From Otis tarda (taxonomy: Eukaryota > Chordata > Aves > Otidiformes > Otididae): a stretch of 64,000 nt of DNA. Under the pieces are notes generated by a model. It was not told where the DNA came from and made no database searches. It was given only the letters and a program-made list of their open reading frames with translations. Below, piece after piece: positions 10,685 through 23,864 of this stretch (positions within the stretch are counted from its first letter, which is position 1; the number at the start of each line of letters is the position of its first letter). A program made the translations under genes and the position numbers. The stretch is taken from positions 62,052,987 through 62,116,986 of the forward strand of contig CM048557.1 in the NCBI GenBank assembly GCA_026413225.1, given 5' to 3'.

Positions 10685-13600
10685 ATGCCCTCTTCTTCAC
10701 ACTCCTTCACATCCCAAGCTTCTTTGCTTTTTTGTAAGTTGGCTGTGGACTGTGGCTGGCCAATGGCTCTGTTTGTTTCCCTTTATTGGTTTGGTTTTGT
10801 TAATGGCCAAAGGTTATGTTCGACCACAGCTTGGTCCTGTGTCCTGTTGGCCTGTCACTGCTGAATGCTGCCCGTCCTCTGTCCTCCATTGCTGACCTGG
10901 TCACATCCTGCCAGCCTGTCATCGCCTGGGTCTGTCGTTCCCTGTGTGTGGTCTCTTCACTGCCATAGCTCATCCTTGCCTTTCACCACCCCCCTGCTGC
11001 TTTCCCTACCTCTGTCCCAAGTCAGTCAGTGGTTTTCAAACCACTGCTGTCCCAGGGGCTCCACAAATGGTAACTCATACCTCTTTTGCTGTTCAAGTTC
11101 CCACGGAAGCCAGAGGATGCTGGCTCAGAGGACAAGTGTCCAAGCAGGACTGCCGCCAGGCAGTGACACTTGGAGAGTATATTTATTCATAACCAAACAC
11201 ATCTCCTGATCAAACTCCCAAATTCACAGCCTCCCTCCCCCTTCCTGCACTGACACCTCCATTACAATAGTGACAGTTGCAGGGATCACAGGCTTTTCCT
11301 ACATGCCCAAAATATGATTGTCCCTTTCGTCCCTCTGAAATCCCCCAGTACAGCTTAGCTGTTCTGAAAAGAGTGAGTGTAGACAAAATGGCTGCTCTCT
11401 GCCAGTAGCAGGAAAATGCAAAGATGATGTTGAGCTTTGACCTTGTGACAGTAGATTAACTCTCTTCCATGGGGCACTTACTGGTCTTAGCACTGCCTTT
11501 GTGGGTCTGTGTGGGAGTTGCTGTGACGTGGGAGCTACACTGCTGCTGGTAGCATCATCAGTACTAAAGAAGTTGCCAGGGAAAAATGGCAAAAAGACGT
11601 CAAAAATACCTTCATGACCTGACAGACTTGGGCTCACTGACATACTGCTTGTCACTGAGAAGTCTAGCTAGTTTCCTCTCAAAATTGTTTTACTTTTGGC
11701 TAAAGTGAACGTGTCTCTGCAGGTGGGATCTGCAAAGCCTTGTGAAAACCACAGTGTCTTCTATACTTGAAACAATCCCATTTTTAACAGAGCAGTTAAA
11801 AATGATATTTACAAGTGCATGGAACTCAGACACCAATGTTTCCTCCTTTTCCGTTTATCATGTAACTCAGGTTTTTTTTGTTCCTTCTTGTCCTATGATT
11901 CACTTGCAACTAATTGGAGAACTACCATTTTCCTTTCTTGCCACTTCCTATAGTTAACTAGCTCACATACCAGCAGCAGAGTTCTCCCCTTAAGACCTTA
12001 GTTACACCAGTTGCACCTACACGTGTCTCTGTAATGACGTCTCTGTAAGCTCACTCACATCTGCTAGACATCTCTTGTAGTGTCTTGTCCAAATCCCCAG
12101 CTGCGATCTCTTCCCGCTGTTTGTACATCTACCACAATGAGCATCTCATTCTCTGTTGGGACTTCCAACTCAGAGTCTACCCTGGAAGATATTAATGTAA
12201 AAATCCCAGCTACCAGATATTCCCCAAAGTGTCCTTCTTTAGAGATATCAAATTCATATGTTGTTTCTGATAGACCTTGTTCTAAATTTCTCACTTCTCT
12301 CAGACCTTTTCACTCCAGTCAGGCCCTGCTTGCCTATGCACTGATACAATCCCCTTCACTTTCCATTCCAGTTTTAATACTGAGCCTTTGGTGTTTACGG
12401 ACTTCAGATCCACAGCGGGATATTTGGTTCTTGGAGAACATTTTTGTCACATGCTCTGCTCCACAAACAGCAGCAGCCAGGTCTGAACCTTAAATGTGTT
12501 TGGTAGTATCTATCTGCACTAAATACCCTGCTTTAAAAATAACCTTGATTCATGAAGGCAGATAAGATCAAAGTAGCGGTAGTCAAAGAGATAGATTGTT
12601 AAGCTTGCTGTGCTCTACTGAAAGCAGATGCAAAGATGATGGGATTTTTGCCAGTATGGTGGGATCGTTGACTCCCTCCTCCTCCACTGCTCCATTATAG
12701 CCCCAGCACAGGAGGCCGGGCTAAGCAAAAATAGCATTTCCCCATAGACACTGGCGCCCAAAGGGTTCTATTTTATGCAGTGATTTTCACACAGTGAGGC
12801 ATAGCCCATTCAGGGGGTAATAACGCGTGGCTGAGGGATGCGAGAAGGTGTCCTGTCTGCTAAACCCTGCCAGACCTGTCCTGGCTCCATGCATGAGACA
12901 TGCACAGCAACCCTGGAGCCACGAGCAGTGAGGAGCTATCCAGAAGCTTTTGGACAGGCAGCTGAGTCTGGGGAGGGAAATGAGTCAGGGAGGGAAAATG
13001 GGTAAAAGGAGATAAAAACAACCTCAGATGGAAATGCACTCAACTGCTTATTGCCAATTATACCCCATGGCACATGGAAAGTACAATAGGTTTGCGCTGA
13101 GTGTCAAGAAAAGGCAAGCAAATCCCGAGCTTGTGCTGAGCTCAGGCCAGATGTACAGGCACTAAGTCATGGAGAGCAGCCACAAAAAGTTGTCCTCATG
13201 TCATCTGGCACAGCAGTTACTGCAGCCACCACTCCAGTCACCTTCCTGTTGCATTGGGACCACAACTGCTAACGTGAACAGTGGCATGACCCTCTGTATC
13301 TGCAGCAACACTGCAGAATACTCTCCGCTTCTCCACTTCCAGCTCCTTCTGATGTGGGAGCCACTGACTTACATGCACTTTTGTAGCTTCTTGTATACAA
13401 AAATAAAGGAACCTGTCTGGGAGGGCAAAATCATTCTGCACAAAACTGTGAAATTTCCATTTCAGCTCCAAAGTGGGACTGAGCTTTGTCAGGGCACCTC
13501 TGATAGTTGAAACGCTGCCCTCGGGGACTTCTGCTTTGACAGCAATGCTATTTGTGTGATCATGATGAGGCCATAAGATCAATGTCTCACCAAAATGCAT

Positions 13601-16600
13601 GGGGAATGCTGAACCTGAAAGAGCCGTCTACAGTATCAGGCAGAAATCTGTACAGAGAGGGTGTTCAATTCACACTGTGAGTATTTGTTTAAAGGTAGCA
13701 TCCTGTGAACAGATCTATGGAAAAGTTCTCAGAAGAAATTCAGCCTTGCCCACTGAGTGTTAAAGGGCTGAATAAATGTTTTGTTTTGTTTTTGGTTTTT
13801 TTTTTTTTCCCCTTCTTCTCCCCTGAAAATGAGGTTCCTCGAAGCTAAAGAACTACTGGCAGCAGGTGATCTAAATGGGATTATGGGAAGTGCAGGTTAA
13901 AACTAAGCCCAAAGGCTCTTTGGTCTTTGGCAGAGTAGCAAACTTTATGTTAAAATTTCAAGAGAGGCCAGTGGGTATTATCTGTGGTGCTTTCTATTGC
14001 AACATGAACTCAAACACATGGGAGAGGTAACAGGGAGAAGAAAACCAACCAAGAAGACCTCTTGAGAATCTAAATGCAGGAAACAATTCAGTTTGATCAA
14101 GTCAACAGGTCAGACTGGCTCTGGTAGGATGTTTACCCTCTGCTAAATCTTATTTGGGGTAGGAAAGATCTTCTCTGACCTCAGAATCTCTCAAAACAAA
14201 AGTAGGATCCTTTAAAGTCTCAAAGGAAGAAACCCAAACTGATTCATTCTGGGCATCTGCAAGTGTAGTGTGATTGCTGTTACCAGCCTCTGACTTTATC
14301 GTAAGACTTGTGGTCTCCTTAAAGCTGCAGCTGCTACACAAAATAAAGGCTATGCTAAATGCTAAGGCGTATCAGCTTTCATTTAAAAGCAAGGTCTTTA
14401 GTTTGCTGAAGGAGAGCATTAAGCGCGGTCCCAGTAATTTTGAAGTCTCAGAGAAAAAAAGTCAAGTCTCAAAATATTTGACAAAAAGAAATAATCTTAA
14501 GTCATTCTCCACATTTCTGAGTGCCAGAGATGAACAGTACTGTGTGAATGAAAGATGGAGAAAAAGAAGGAATGTAGTGTATCCAATCAGGCACTATAGA
14601 CCAGCAGGTAAGCATCACAATAAAATGCTTGTCTTGCTTTTCCAGCAGAGTAAGGATGAGAGGAAAGGCTGGATGTGACTTCTCCTTATCATCTGCCAAA
14701 GGAAGGTCTGCATTTGTCTTTCTAATATAATTATGTATTCATGTCTCATGCTCAGCAGTGATAGTTAAATCTAACCTCACAGCAACATGTATCCTGCCAA
14801 AATCCATCAGTCCTAATTATCACCTATCTCTCACTGGAACAAAAATTGGTTTGTAAGAGAGATGTTTTCCTTAGGAAAGGGAATTCATAAGGAAGATAGG
14901 TAGCAAAGACTCCATCAATTGCAATAAACTCTAATTAATACAGACCCAACAACACTTTATGCCTGCTGCATCAATCACAAGGAGATTTAGACTACAGTGA
15001 AACATCACCAGAGTCTGCATTTCTGAAGCACAAACGCACAGCATGGAGAAGGAGTAATCAAAGCAGGACGAAGCAAAATACTGTTAAGTAGAAGTAATGC
15101 CTTGCCTCAGGGACAGAAATCACTTACTTCTTTTTCCTCTGGCTTTTGCAAAGGAGAGGATGAAGAGCTCCAGCTCGCGCTGTACTCACAGGCTGCTCTG
15201 GCAAGACTTCAGGAAGTTGCTAACGATACTGCATACAGTGATAAGTGGCGTGAGCTAAAAGAAAGTAGACTGCTTATGACTTCATCAGGCTCCCAGATGT
15301 GTCACTTCTAGTTAGGTCCACACTAGTTCGGTGCAAGAGTGCCTGGAATATCCCAGCCTTTAAAATCTTAGTTCTGTCATCACTTGAGAAAGTAATTGTA
15401 AAAAAAGACATCTCTAGCAAGAAATATCTGTGGGGAAGATCCACTCTTGAAAATGCACTGAAAGAGTGAGAAGAAGTAGAAGGAACTACTTACTAGCTAC
15501 TGTAATCAGAAGATACTCAGAAAGGGGAAAAAACAAATGGTCAGGATGGGAAAACATGGAATTAGAAGGAAGACAGAAGGAATAAAGAACATTGTGCTGG
15601 TGGGTCTGTGTGTAAGTGCAGCCCAGGGACTGAGGGCTATAATATTTCTACTGAGCAGAGCATGCAGGATATAAAGAGTTTCTACAACATTGCTGCAAAG
15701 TCAAAGGTTTCAAACAGTCCTCTGAAGCAGTCCCTTCTCATTGCTGCCCCCTGTGTTGTTTTCGGATAGGAAACAGTGCCCACGCACAGCACTGCTCTTG
15801 CACAGTGGCCTTGAGATCCACCATGCATGGCTGCTACCTTTCACAAGTCAGTGACTCAGCGACCACGATGTCATTTTAGGAGGGGTCCTGTGAGAAAAGC
15901 TGTGCTTCCTGCCTCCCTGTGCCAAACCAGACAGCACAGCCCGGTTTGGAGTAATTTGGGCTGTTCCTGTTTGACACCAGCCTCCAATTAATCTATCCTT
16001 GTTGTGCTGGCCAGGCTGTGAGACGTATGTGTGCTTGGACTCTTTGCTGGGCATGGGTAGCTGTGGCACGATGAGCTGATGGAGGAAGCAGAGGCTGACC
16101 AGTGCAGTCAGAAGAGCAGCTAAAAGAAAAGAAACCCTTAACAAGGGAAGTGATTGCTTTCAGATCCTGTCACTTGTACATGGGTGGGAAGATGTAGGTT
16201 CAGCTCTTGTAACAGCCAGAAACCATTTGTGACCAGAAGTTTCATCTCTTGGACTCATGCACCTTAATCATTGTGCTGACATGCCACGGAGGGACAAGAG
16301 ACCAGCAAACTGCCCCAAACCCTACTGGCTTGTTCTTTGTACAGTGCAGGTAATACCCACCCTGGCTGCTACACATATACTCACTTGCATATGTATGAAA
16401 TGGTTAGGTATTTAAGTGGATGAGGAGATGAGAGCCCAATAGAAGGGGGTGTCACCATGAGGGAAACATCATTCAGGTGCCAATGGTGCTTCAGAAGATT
16501 AAGAATGCTGAAGAAGATGAAAGAGTGGTTTGAGCAGCTTTGAGAAGAACAGTAGATTTGCATGAGTATTTTTAATGGCAAAGAACATTGATGCAAAGGA

Positions 16601-17270
16601 GCGTATGAGCTTTGCCAAGTGCCCAGTCTCAGGCTTTAAGTGGAGGAAGAAAAGCCCAGTGTTATGTTGCCAGGCTAGACCTTGATTGTGAAACTTGTTT
16701 GATGTGTCATTGCAGATGCTGTGTGTGACCCTGATAAAGTCAGTTATGACCGGATTTATTAAGTTTTCAGGCAACTTCCCAATCAACATCCACCAATCCA
16801 GCTGTGGTGAGGTGCCTGCAGCACCCCATGAGGGTCTGTCAGTGCTTACAGACTGCTGGGGCCTAAGGTAGGACAGGGAGGAACTGGGTTACAACCTAAA
16901 GGAAACAAATAACTGAATTCACTTTAGATAGCTGTATTGAAAGTGAAAAATTTCTTCTGGAAAATAAAATAAATACTTGGCTTGTACTTTCATTCTGAGG
17001 TGAAAACGTACTTAGGTTCAGTTCTGTTGGAGAGGGGAAGGGTGTTTCTGTGAAGAGCACTTCATTCTCAGGGGCCAGAAGAAACCGAGGAAGAAAAGGC
17101 TGAAGACAGCTTGGTAGCCTCCATCTGCAGAGCAGAACGGGTGAAATTTGTTTCTGCACCAGCTCAGCCTGGCTGGACATAGTGCTGGACCCCGTCTGTG
17201 AACTTCTCCAAATCCGTGTTTTCATCCTTGTCTTCCTATGCATAGATACCAAAAGCAAAGGAAGCCATGA
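10685..17270. other. Non-coding stretch
   Basis: No gene or large repeat recognised. It contains the 20-bp near-palindrome at 11027-11046 and a T/C run near 13797-13820. The frame around 15102-15311 encodes an acidic, amphipathic-looking stretch but lacks good splice sites and is not called as a gene. Nothing else stands out. Confidence 0.5.
11027..11046. repeat. 20-bp near-palindrome with hAT-like ends
   Basis: CAGTGGTTT and AAACCACTG are perfect 9-bp reverse complements separated only by TC. The arm resembles the CAGTGGTTCTCAAA-type ends of hAT transposons. No transposon body lies between the arms, so it may be a relic or chance. Confidence 0.6.
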
Positions 17271-17305
17271 AGAATCATAGAAGCATAGAATGGTTAGGCT
17301 GGGAA
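17271..17305 (-). mobile_element. CR1 LINE 3' tip, very short
   Basis: AGAATCATAGAAGCATAGAATGG followed by TTAGGCTGGGAA matches, in reverse, the 3' terminal octamer repeats and last bases of avian CR1. Only about 35 bp is present, consistent with extreme 5' truncation during insertion. Confidence 0.7.
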
Positions 17306-20300
17306 TAATATTTCTGAGATGGCTAGAACTGATTTCTCTGTGTAGATGTCCATCCTTCATTCAGAAGTGTGGGACAGAAAAGGGAAGAGTGCTCTCTGTC
17401 CTGACGAACTGGAGTTTCTGTAGAGACCAGTGGGCTCCTCTGTGGTATTTGAGATGTACCAGATCACAGTTTCCATTCAGGTGCAGTCAACTGTGCAGTC
17501 AAATACTTGCCTGATTATGCTCTCTATGATGCTTACTTGCATACACTGATACAGGGTTTAGGATATCCAGAGGTACACATGCATTTGTCAAATAGATTTT
17601 ATGGTGAAACATTAAAAATTGCATGGTCTTCCATAGAGAAATGGAAGACAACAGGTCTCTGTGCCCTTGAATCTTTCAGACAGACCTGAAAAATGTTACT
17701 ATTTAGAGTCTCTGCTGCTTTATGCTTCTCTCCGTAATATGGCCCCAGTCAACACCACTCACAATCATTGCCCTAGCAGGCTGGAGACAGTTGCCAAGAT
17801 TTCACATTGGAAGAAGCTTTCAAAAACTTTTGACAAGATCTTCTGTGGCTGAAGATGAAAACAGAGGTAGTGCTTCCATGGGTGGCAAAAACAAGCCAAA
17901 CATTTCAAGAAGTTTAGTCTGTATTCAGTAGAGATAATACAAGCAGTACAGCAATACAAATGTTGGCCTGAGTTGTATTGTACTGATGTCATATCCAGGC
18001 AGAAAAAAAGATCAGATAAAGAACCACTTATAGCAGAAGGCAGAAGCCCTCTGGCCTCTGTCTAAATCCAATTGAAGTAAATGGAAATGTTTCTTTGAGC
18101 CTCAGTGAGTTTAGATTGGGGATTTTGAGCATATTTCATTCTACCTTTTAATTGCTGGGTGCAAGGTAGCATGTTTAAGCAAGTTAAGCTGCGTACGAGG
18201 TGTCTTCTCTGCACTCTTCATCATTTTCCTACTGGGGTACAGTGACTGTCCAAAGAATAGGGGAGAAAAGAGTCCAGTTTTGTTTTAGCTCACTGCTGCA
18301 TAACACAGACCTTTTTGGGGGATTTTCACAGCACAATGACAGAGAAAAGGCTTGTGCACCATTGACCAGAAATAACTGTGGAAGATTGATGAGGTCCAAT
18401 GTATTTGAAAGACTTTCAGACTGAGTTTTTCACCCCCCTTTTTTTTTTTTTTTTCATTTAGAAACCATCAAGAGAAAAGCTGATACGATATTTCACATTT
18501 CTCTGTTCCAGTGCACATGAAAATGCTCTGTGTTAGCATTATCTTCTCCTGGTTGTGACCAACAAGAACCTATGAATGGAGGAAACTTCATGTTACCTGC
18601 CTCTCCTACCCCCACATACACATAAACACACACATACAACATAAGCAAACTCACGTAACAGCTCTGCAAAAGGTTACCCAGGAAAACAGTTTTTGTACAG
18701 TTGTTCATCTTTTTGTAAGCAACTGAGGCTCATTTTTCTTGGAAAATGATGGAACATGGCTTTAAATGTTGCAGCGTGGAAAATGAGGAAGCAAGAACAG
18801 CCCCTGGAAGTGTTAGTCGTGGTAGGAAAAAAGCAATTCTTGTTACCAGACAGCACACTGAATAGGGACTGGAGCGGCAGACCTGTTTGGGCAGTGCAGC
18901 ATGGACAGGATGGCAAGAAGGACTTTCTTAATGGTATAAGCAAGGAAGAAAAGTGCTCCAGAGTCTCTCCAGGACAGCAATGGCCAGAGCAGGGCTAAGA
19001 ATCATTGAGTGCTGAAGTCTGCTGAAGTCTGCTGAAGTCTGCTCTCTGCCCCTCAGACCATGCACAGGGTGGAAGTCTGTCCCTGTACAAGTCCTCTTGT
19101 ACTGGTATGATACATGACTGTGCCAAATAAGTAGTCTCAGTAGCTTGTGGTTCAAACTTGGTTTATCTGTGACAGTGACTTAATCTGGGACAGGGACAAA
19201 AACCAGCCACGGTGTTTTTTGCAACAGGTATCAGGATCAACCACAGGTTGGATCCCTCAAGCTAGATAGTGTGGGATGAGCTCTGTGCTAAAACCAAAGC
19301 TCAGCTTCCTCCCAGCAGCTACCTACCTGCAGAGTCTTCCCCTTGCACATACAGCGTAGCTCTACTCCAGCTCAGCAATCAGGCCAGATGAGTGGCAAAA
19401 CCATTGAGCTGAGCCTAGCACAGAGCTCACAGGGCTTTCTAGCTTCCCATTCCCACAGTCCATAGCACATAGACTGCAGGGAATGCAGAAACCTTCCTGT
19501 TCCGCTGCTGGAAATGAAATGCAGAAGTGTCGGCTGCTGAGATTTTCAGTGCTCTGACTTTTCTATGTGTGATGGATGCTGTGCTATCATAGAGCCGGAT
19601 GACACAGATTCCTTCTGATGTGTCAGGTTGCGTAAATGTCTGCATCCCACATCTGTGCTTGAAAATCCTCCTGCTTTTGATTTTCCCATTTTTTTGTGAA
19701 TGGCATGTAGAATTTTGATCCTCCTCAGTTTTCACTGATGGCAGTGATGTACTGTGTGCCTCAGGGGTGGAAATCTGTGAGTCAAGCATGTGACTGATCA
19801 TGCTCTTATCAAGCAAAAGTCTCTGACCTTGAAAAGAAAAGCCCTATCATGTTTGACAGTCCTATCCCTTCACGCGCTGGGATTAATAAGTACCCTGGCA
19901 AGAGCTCCCTGGTGTAGCGCAGCTGGTCGTCACACGGTGCATCTTAGAGACCTTTGACTCTACTGACTTCTCTGGGGCAATGGCAGATTTGTCTTCTGCA
20001 AGGTAAGAGTAAAGAGGTGCTAGTCTGTACATTGGGGTCCTTGGGATGAGGTGGGGTGCACAGATATGTGATATCTAACAGCCTCTTTGGGAGAGCATGC
20101 TGCCAGTGATGCACTCACAGCCGAAGCTGAGACCAGTGAGTGTGCTGGGGCAACAACAGATTTGGCTCTACGCTTTGAACTTCATTTCTGAGCATGTATG
20201 TCCCCAGACATCCCAGCCCGTCCACGTTGTTCTTTTGCTCAGCTCGAACTATTGGAATAAAAGGCAACCAAAAACTGTAAATAAAATTGGATAGCAGATG

Positions 20301-23300
20301 TCAATCACCGCCCATCCGCCCCGACTGCCGAGCTGCACCACCGCTCATGTCACGCTTGCAGCCCGGGTTGCAGCCTTTTGATGAATATGTCTGGCTTTTT
20401 TTAAATAACAACTCCTCCTTATACTAGGAAACTATAACGCCCACAGGGTTAAAAAGGTTACAGCTGTTAGGACATGGGGGAGGAAAAGGGTGCGGTTCAA
20501 AGAACACAAGTTTCTCTGATTTTTTTTTCTACAAAGTAGCAGCAGTGGTGGGCCAATACCTGAAGTTGGTTTAACCTTAGCAAACTCGGAGGAAAGAACC
20601 AATTGTGCATCTATAGCGTGGTCTACACTTCTGAGCAACCACTTCTGTCCTGCAGCGCAAATATGCAGAAATTGAAGCTGATTTTTCACCTTCTACACAC
20701 AGTGCTGTAATTTCAAGCCTCGCTTTGTTTTTAACTTGGAAAGCTTCCATGAAGGAGCCAAAAGCTGATGAAATTACAGTATTTCAGTACGCATTAAGGG
20801 GATGATTTACTGAGGAGTTATGACTTTTTAATGTGGCTACCCAGAGCTCTGTGGTCTTGCATGGCTCTTTTGGTTTTGGTTATTGTATCTCAGGTTAATA
20901 CAAAACCTGTGTCAGCCATGGAAACAAAGTCATAAAATTTGTCCTCTCACTTGAAATCCCCAGTGAGGTGAATGGCTGAAGGATGGGGAATTGGCGTACA
21001 CAGAAGAAGTGCCTTGGACAAACCTGAGTTTCGGATCAACTGAATCCCACTCAGACACCTCTGCCATATATCCTAAAGGTTTTTTCACTCCGGTTGTTTT
21101 CCCCTTAGCCTCCAACGGTTTGCTGTGCAGCTAGACTTGACCAAGCTGATGCAGTAGAGATTCAAAGGGCTCTGATGTTGACATTGCATCAGCTCCTCCT
21201 AGTATGGTGAGGGAATCTCGCTGCCAGCTCTCCATGGCAAAGACCCCAGCAGTCCGCCTTGGAGAGCTGCACCAAGCCCTTGGAGGGTCAGTGGCTTTAG
21301 GAAGCTTTTGCCCTGAGGAAACTGCCACTGAACTGGCAGGCGCCCATGGGCTACCCCCCACACGTCTGCACTGCGATTTTGTTGCTGAGGGGCACCTTAG
21401 AGAAATGCCGCAGACAGGAAAGCAGGAAACGTTTTGCAGAGAAGAGATAACATTGAAAATAATAGTCTGCAAATGGTTTGATTTACTGACTTGCATGTAC
21501 AGGAGCTGCCATGTAAGCATCACAGGAAAAGGAAATGGGACGGAGGAGGAGTGGGAGGAAAAAAGCAACAGGACAACAAAACAGGTTGGCAGATTTCACT
21601 GGGGATAGGACTTAATGTCCTGGGTTTTCTCCTGAGCATGATGTGTTGTGGAGGTCTGCAATCGCACATAAACACTGAGGATGTGAGTCTTTTGATTCAA
21701 AAGGAAATCTCTGTATTTATTTAACAAGGTTGTCAACTTCCATCATCTTGGGATTCTCCTGCACCAGGAATTCCCTCATGTATACAGCTGGAATCACTCT
21801 GGGCATGCTAGACCTTATGTAGAGCAAACCAGTCCCTGAGCCACTGATCTCAACTTCTATATCTCTCTATGATGAATAAGTGGTTGCACAGCAGGTATGT
21901 GATAGTACAGTTGTGTCTTGTTTTGCAAGAAGACCTTGGAGGTCTGCATGCCTTTCCTGTGAGGCGAGCCCCCCACACGATGTGAGCCTTAGCAAGCCAT
22001 GAGAGACATGTCTCCTTCCAGCAGCATGTATCTCCTTAAGAGCATCAGGGAGAACCTCCCTGCACAACTGACTTTTTTGAGCCTTTGCCAGACATTTTGT
22101 GATCTACCTGACTGCACCTGAATGGAGGACCTCACAGAGTTGCCCAGGCTCTACTTTACAATTACTTGTTTCTTCATTTTACTCCACTGTCTTTGTGTCA
22201 CTGGCCTCCAGTGGGGAAACTGAGGTGCAAACATGGGTGAAGATCTGGGTGATGATACCACTCTGCAGTAGCCAGGCCACAAAACTGCCTCCTGCAATGT
22301 TAGAAGACTACCTCTGATGCCTCTCTCGAGGCATCTTCTCTGAGTCTTGAGGGATCCTGGTACATGTGAAAGGCCCTTTCAGTCTCTGCTGCTGTGTTGT
22401 CATGAGCAACTTAATGCTTTGGAGAAAGGGAAGTGCCTGATGAAGACATGACGTTCAGACTTCAATTAAAGTGAGAGATTTAGTGGGGCACATTCCTTGA
22501 GATATTTGCTTCACTTTTTCTCAAATAAATTCCCTGATATAGTCTGAAAAAAAATAAGTATGGTCTTCCTTAAGATTTCTAGGTATGTATACACACTGAG
22601 GGGAAAATAACCAAGCTGTTCCCCCTCCTTTCCCATACATTTTTCAGGTCCTCTTACTCCTTCAGAAAAATGGAACAGACAACAGAAAAATCTACTGGAA
22701 ATCACCCTTGAAAATGCTGACTTTTCAGCTCTGGGACACTACAAATAGATCTACCTATAAATTGATCTTCCTATAGAGACCTGGGATTTTGGCTTGTGTT
22801 CAGCAGTGCACATTCACTTAAACAATGAATTTGCAGCCTCATTTTCCAAATGCTATTCCATGCCCTACTTGGTCCTGGGAGTGTATTTTTTGAAGATGTA
22901 TTTGTGAAACAATCATACTAATTGGAAAGATCCTTTAACATTAAAAGACATCCCTGCCATCATCTTTTCTCCTGACACTCTAGCAGCTTGGGTCATTTTG
23001 TAAATTGAGCTACACATGGAAAGATAAATGGTGTAGCTTCACGTGGTGCTGGTGTAGTACAGACATATTTTAACATTTGAGACTAAAGACAGGAAGGCTG
23101 TCTGCCCTGCAGTCTGTGGTGTGTGAGAGTGATACCTGAATTAGCTTTTCTAGAGTGAGTTTGCAGAGTGGAAGGAGGTGGACCTTGACACCACACAGCT
23201 CTGTGTACTCCAGGTTACCCAGATGTGGAGTGTTTTTGCATGAAACTTCAGTGCAGGCAAAGCTGCAGGCTCAATATTTTAAGAAATGCAAAATATCTGA

Positions 23301-23758
23301 TGATTCTCCACCAGCTTTGGTAGAGTATGTGGCAAAACAATGGGAAGGAAACAGATGCAACTCAGTTCTGGACTGATCTTGTGGGCTCTTTTCATTAATC
23401 TCATTTCTGACTGAGTCTTTATTTTCTCTGTTTAAAAAGACAGCTGTGATGTCTACTTCTTTTAAAGATATTTTGAGATGAACTGGCAAAAAGGTGCTGT
23501 ATGAGGTATTATTGCAAATTAAAAAAATATAGATCTGATGAACTTGTGTGAAATTCACAGAATTCTACAGAACTAAACGCCAAGACTCCTGCTAACCTGA
23601 CTGGGCAAAAGCATCGTGGTGTGCTGTGCCAACACCACTGCTCAGATCCCAGGCAAGCAGAGCCCAATCTTGCAGGAGATAGGCAGTTTGCAATCCAGCT
23701 GCTTCCTGGAGCTGCAGCTTATGGAATACATACAGTAGACATATGGATCAAAATAAAT
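17306..23758. other. Non-coding stretch
   Basis: No coding exon or large repeat recognised. It holds a 10-bp tandem repeat at 19011-19043, a T run near 18440-18454, a small GC-rich patch at about 20305-20375, and an 8-bp-arm hairpin at 22316-22335 (GATGCCTC/GAGGCATC). Open frames are short and without known domains. Confidence 0.5.
19011..19043. repeat. 10-bp tandem repeat, about 3.3 copies
   Basis: GCTGAAGTCT is repeated exactly three times (19011-19040), followed by a partial fourth copy GCT. This is a small minisatellite and a likely length-polymorphic site. Confidence 0.85.
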
Positions 23759-23864
23759 CATAGAATCATAGAATCATAGAATGGTTAGGGTTGGAAGGGA
23801 CCTTCAAAGGTCATCTAGTCCAACCCCCCTGCAGTGAGCAGGGACATCTTAAATCAGATCAGGT
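23759..23864 (-). mobile_element. CR1 LINE 3' end fragment
   Basis: Three tandem ATCATAGA units at the left are followed by the reverse complement of the conserved CR1 3' UTR (GGTTGGAAGGGACCTTCAAA, then the block ending TCCAACCCCCCTGCA). About 106 bp is retained, so it is heavily 5'-truncated. No coding part remains. Confidence 0.92.

Noticed and set aside
12080..12493. 137-codon plus-strand frame
   Set aside because: Unfamiliar low-complexity-like composition, no domain and no splice context; consistent with chance.
15102..15311. Open frame with an acidic, leucine/alanine-rich stretch (EDEELQLAL...) resembling a ubiquitin-interacting motif
   Set aside because: The Ala-Ser spacing does not fit the motif, no good splice donor or acceptor flanks it, there is no ATG start in the frame at this point, and no neighbouring exon was found. 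Probably chance.
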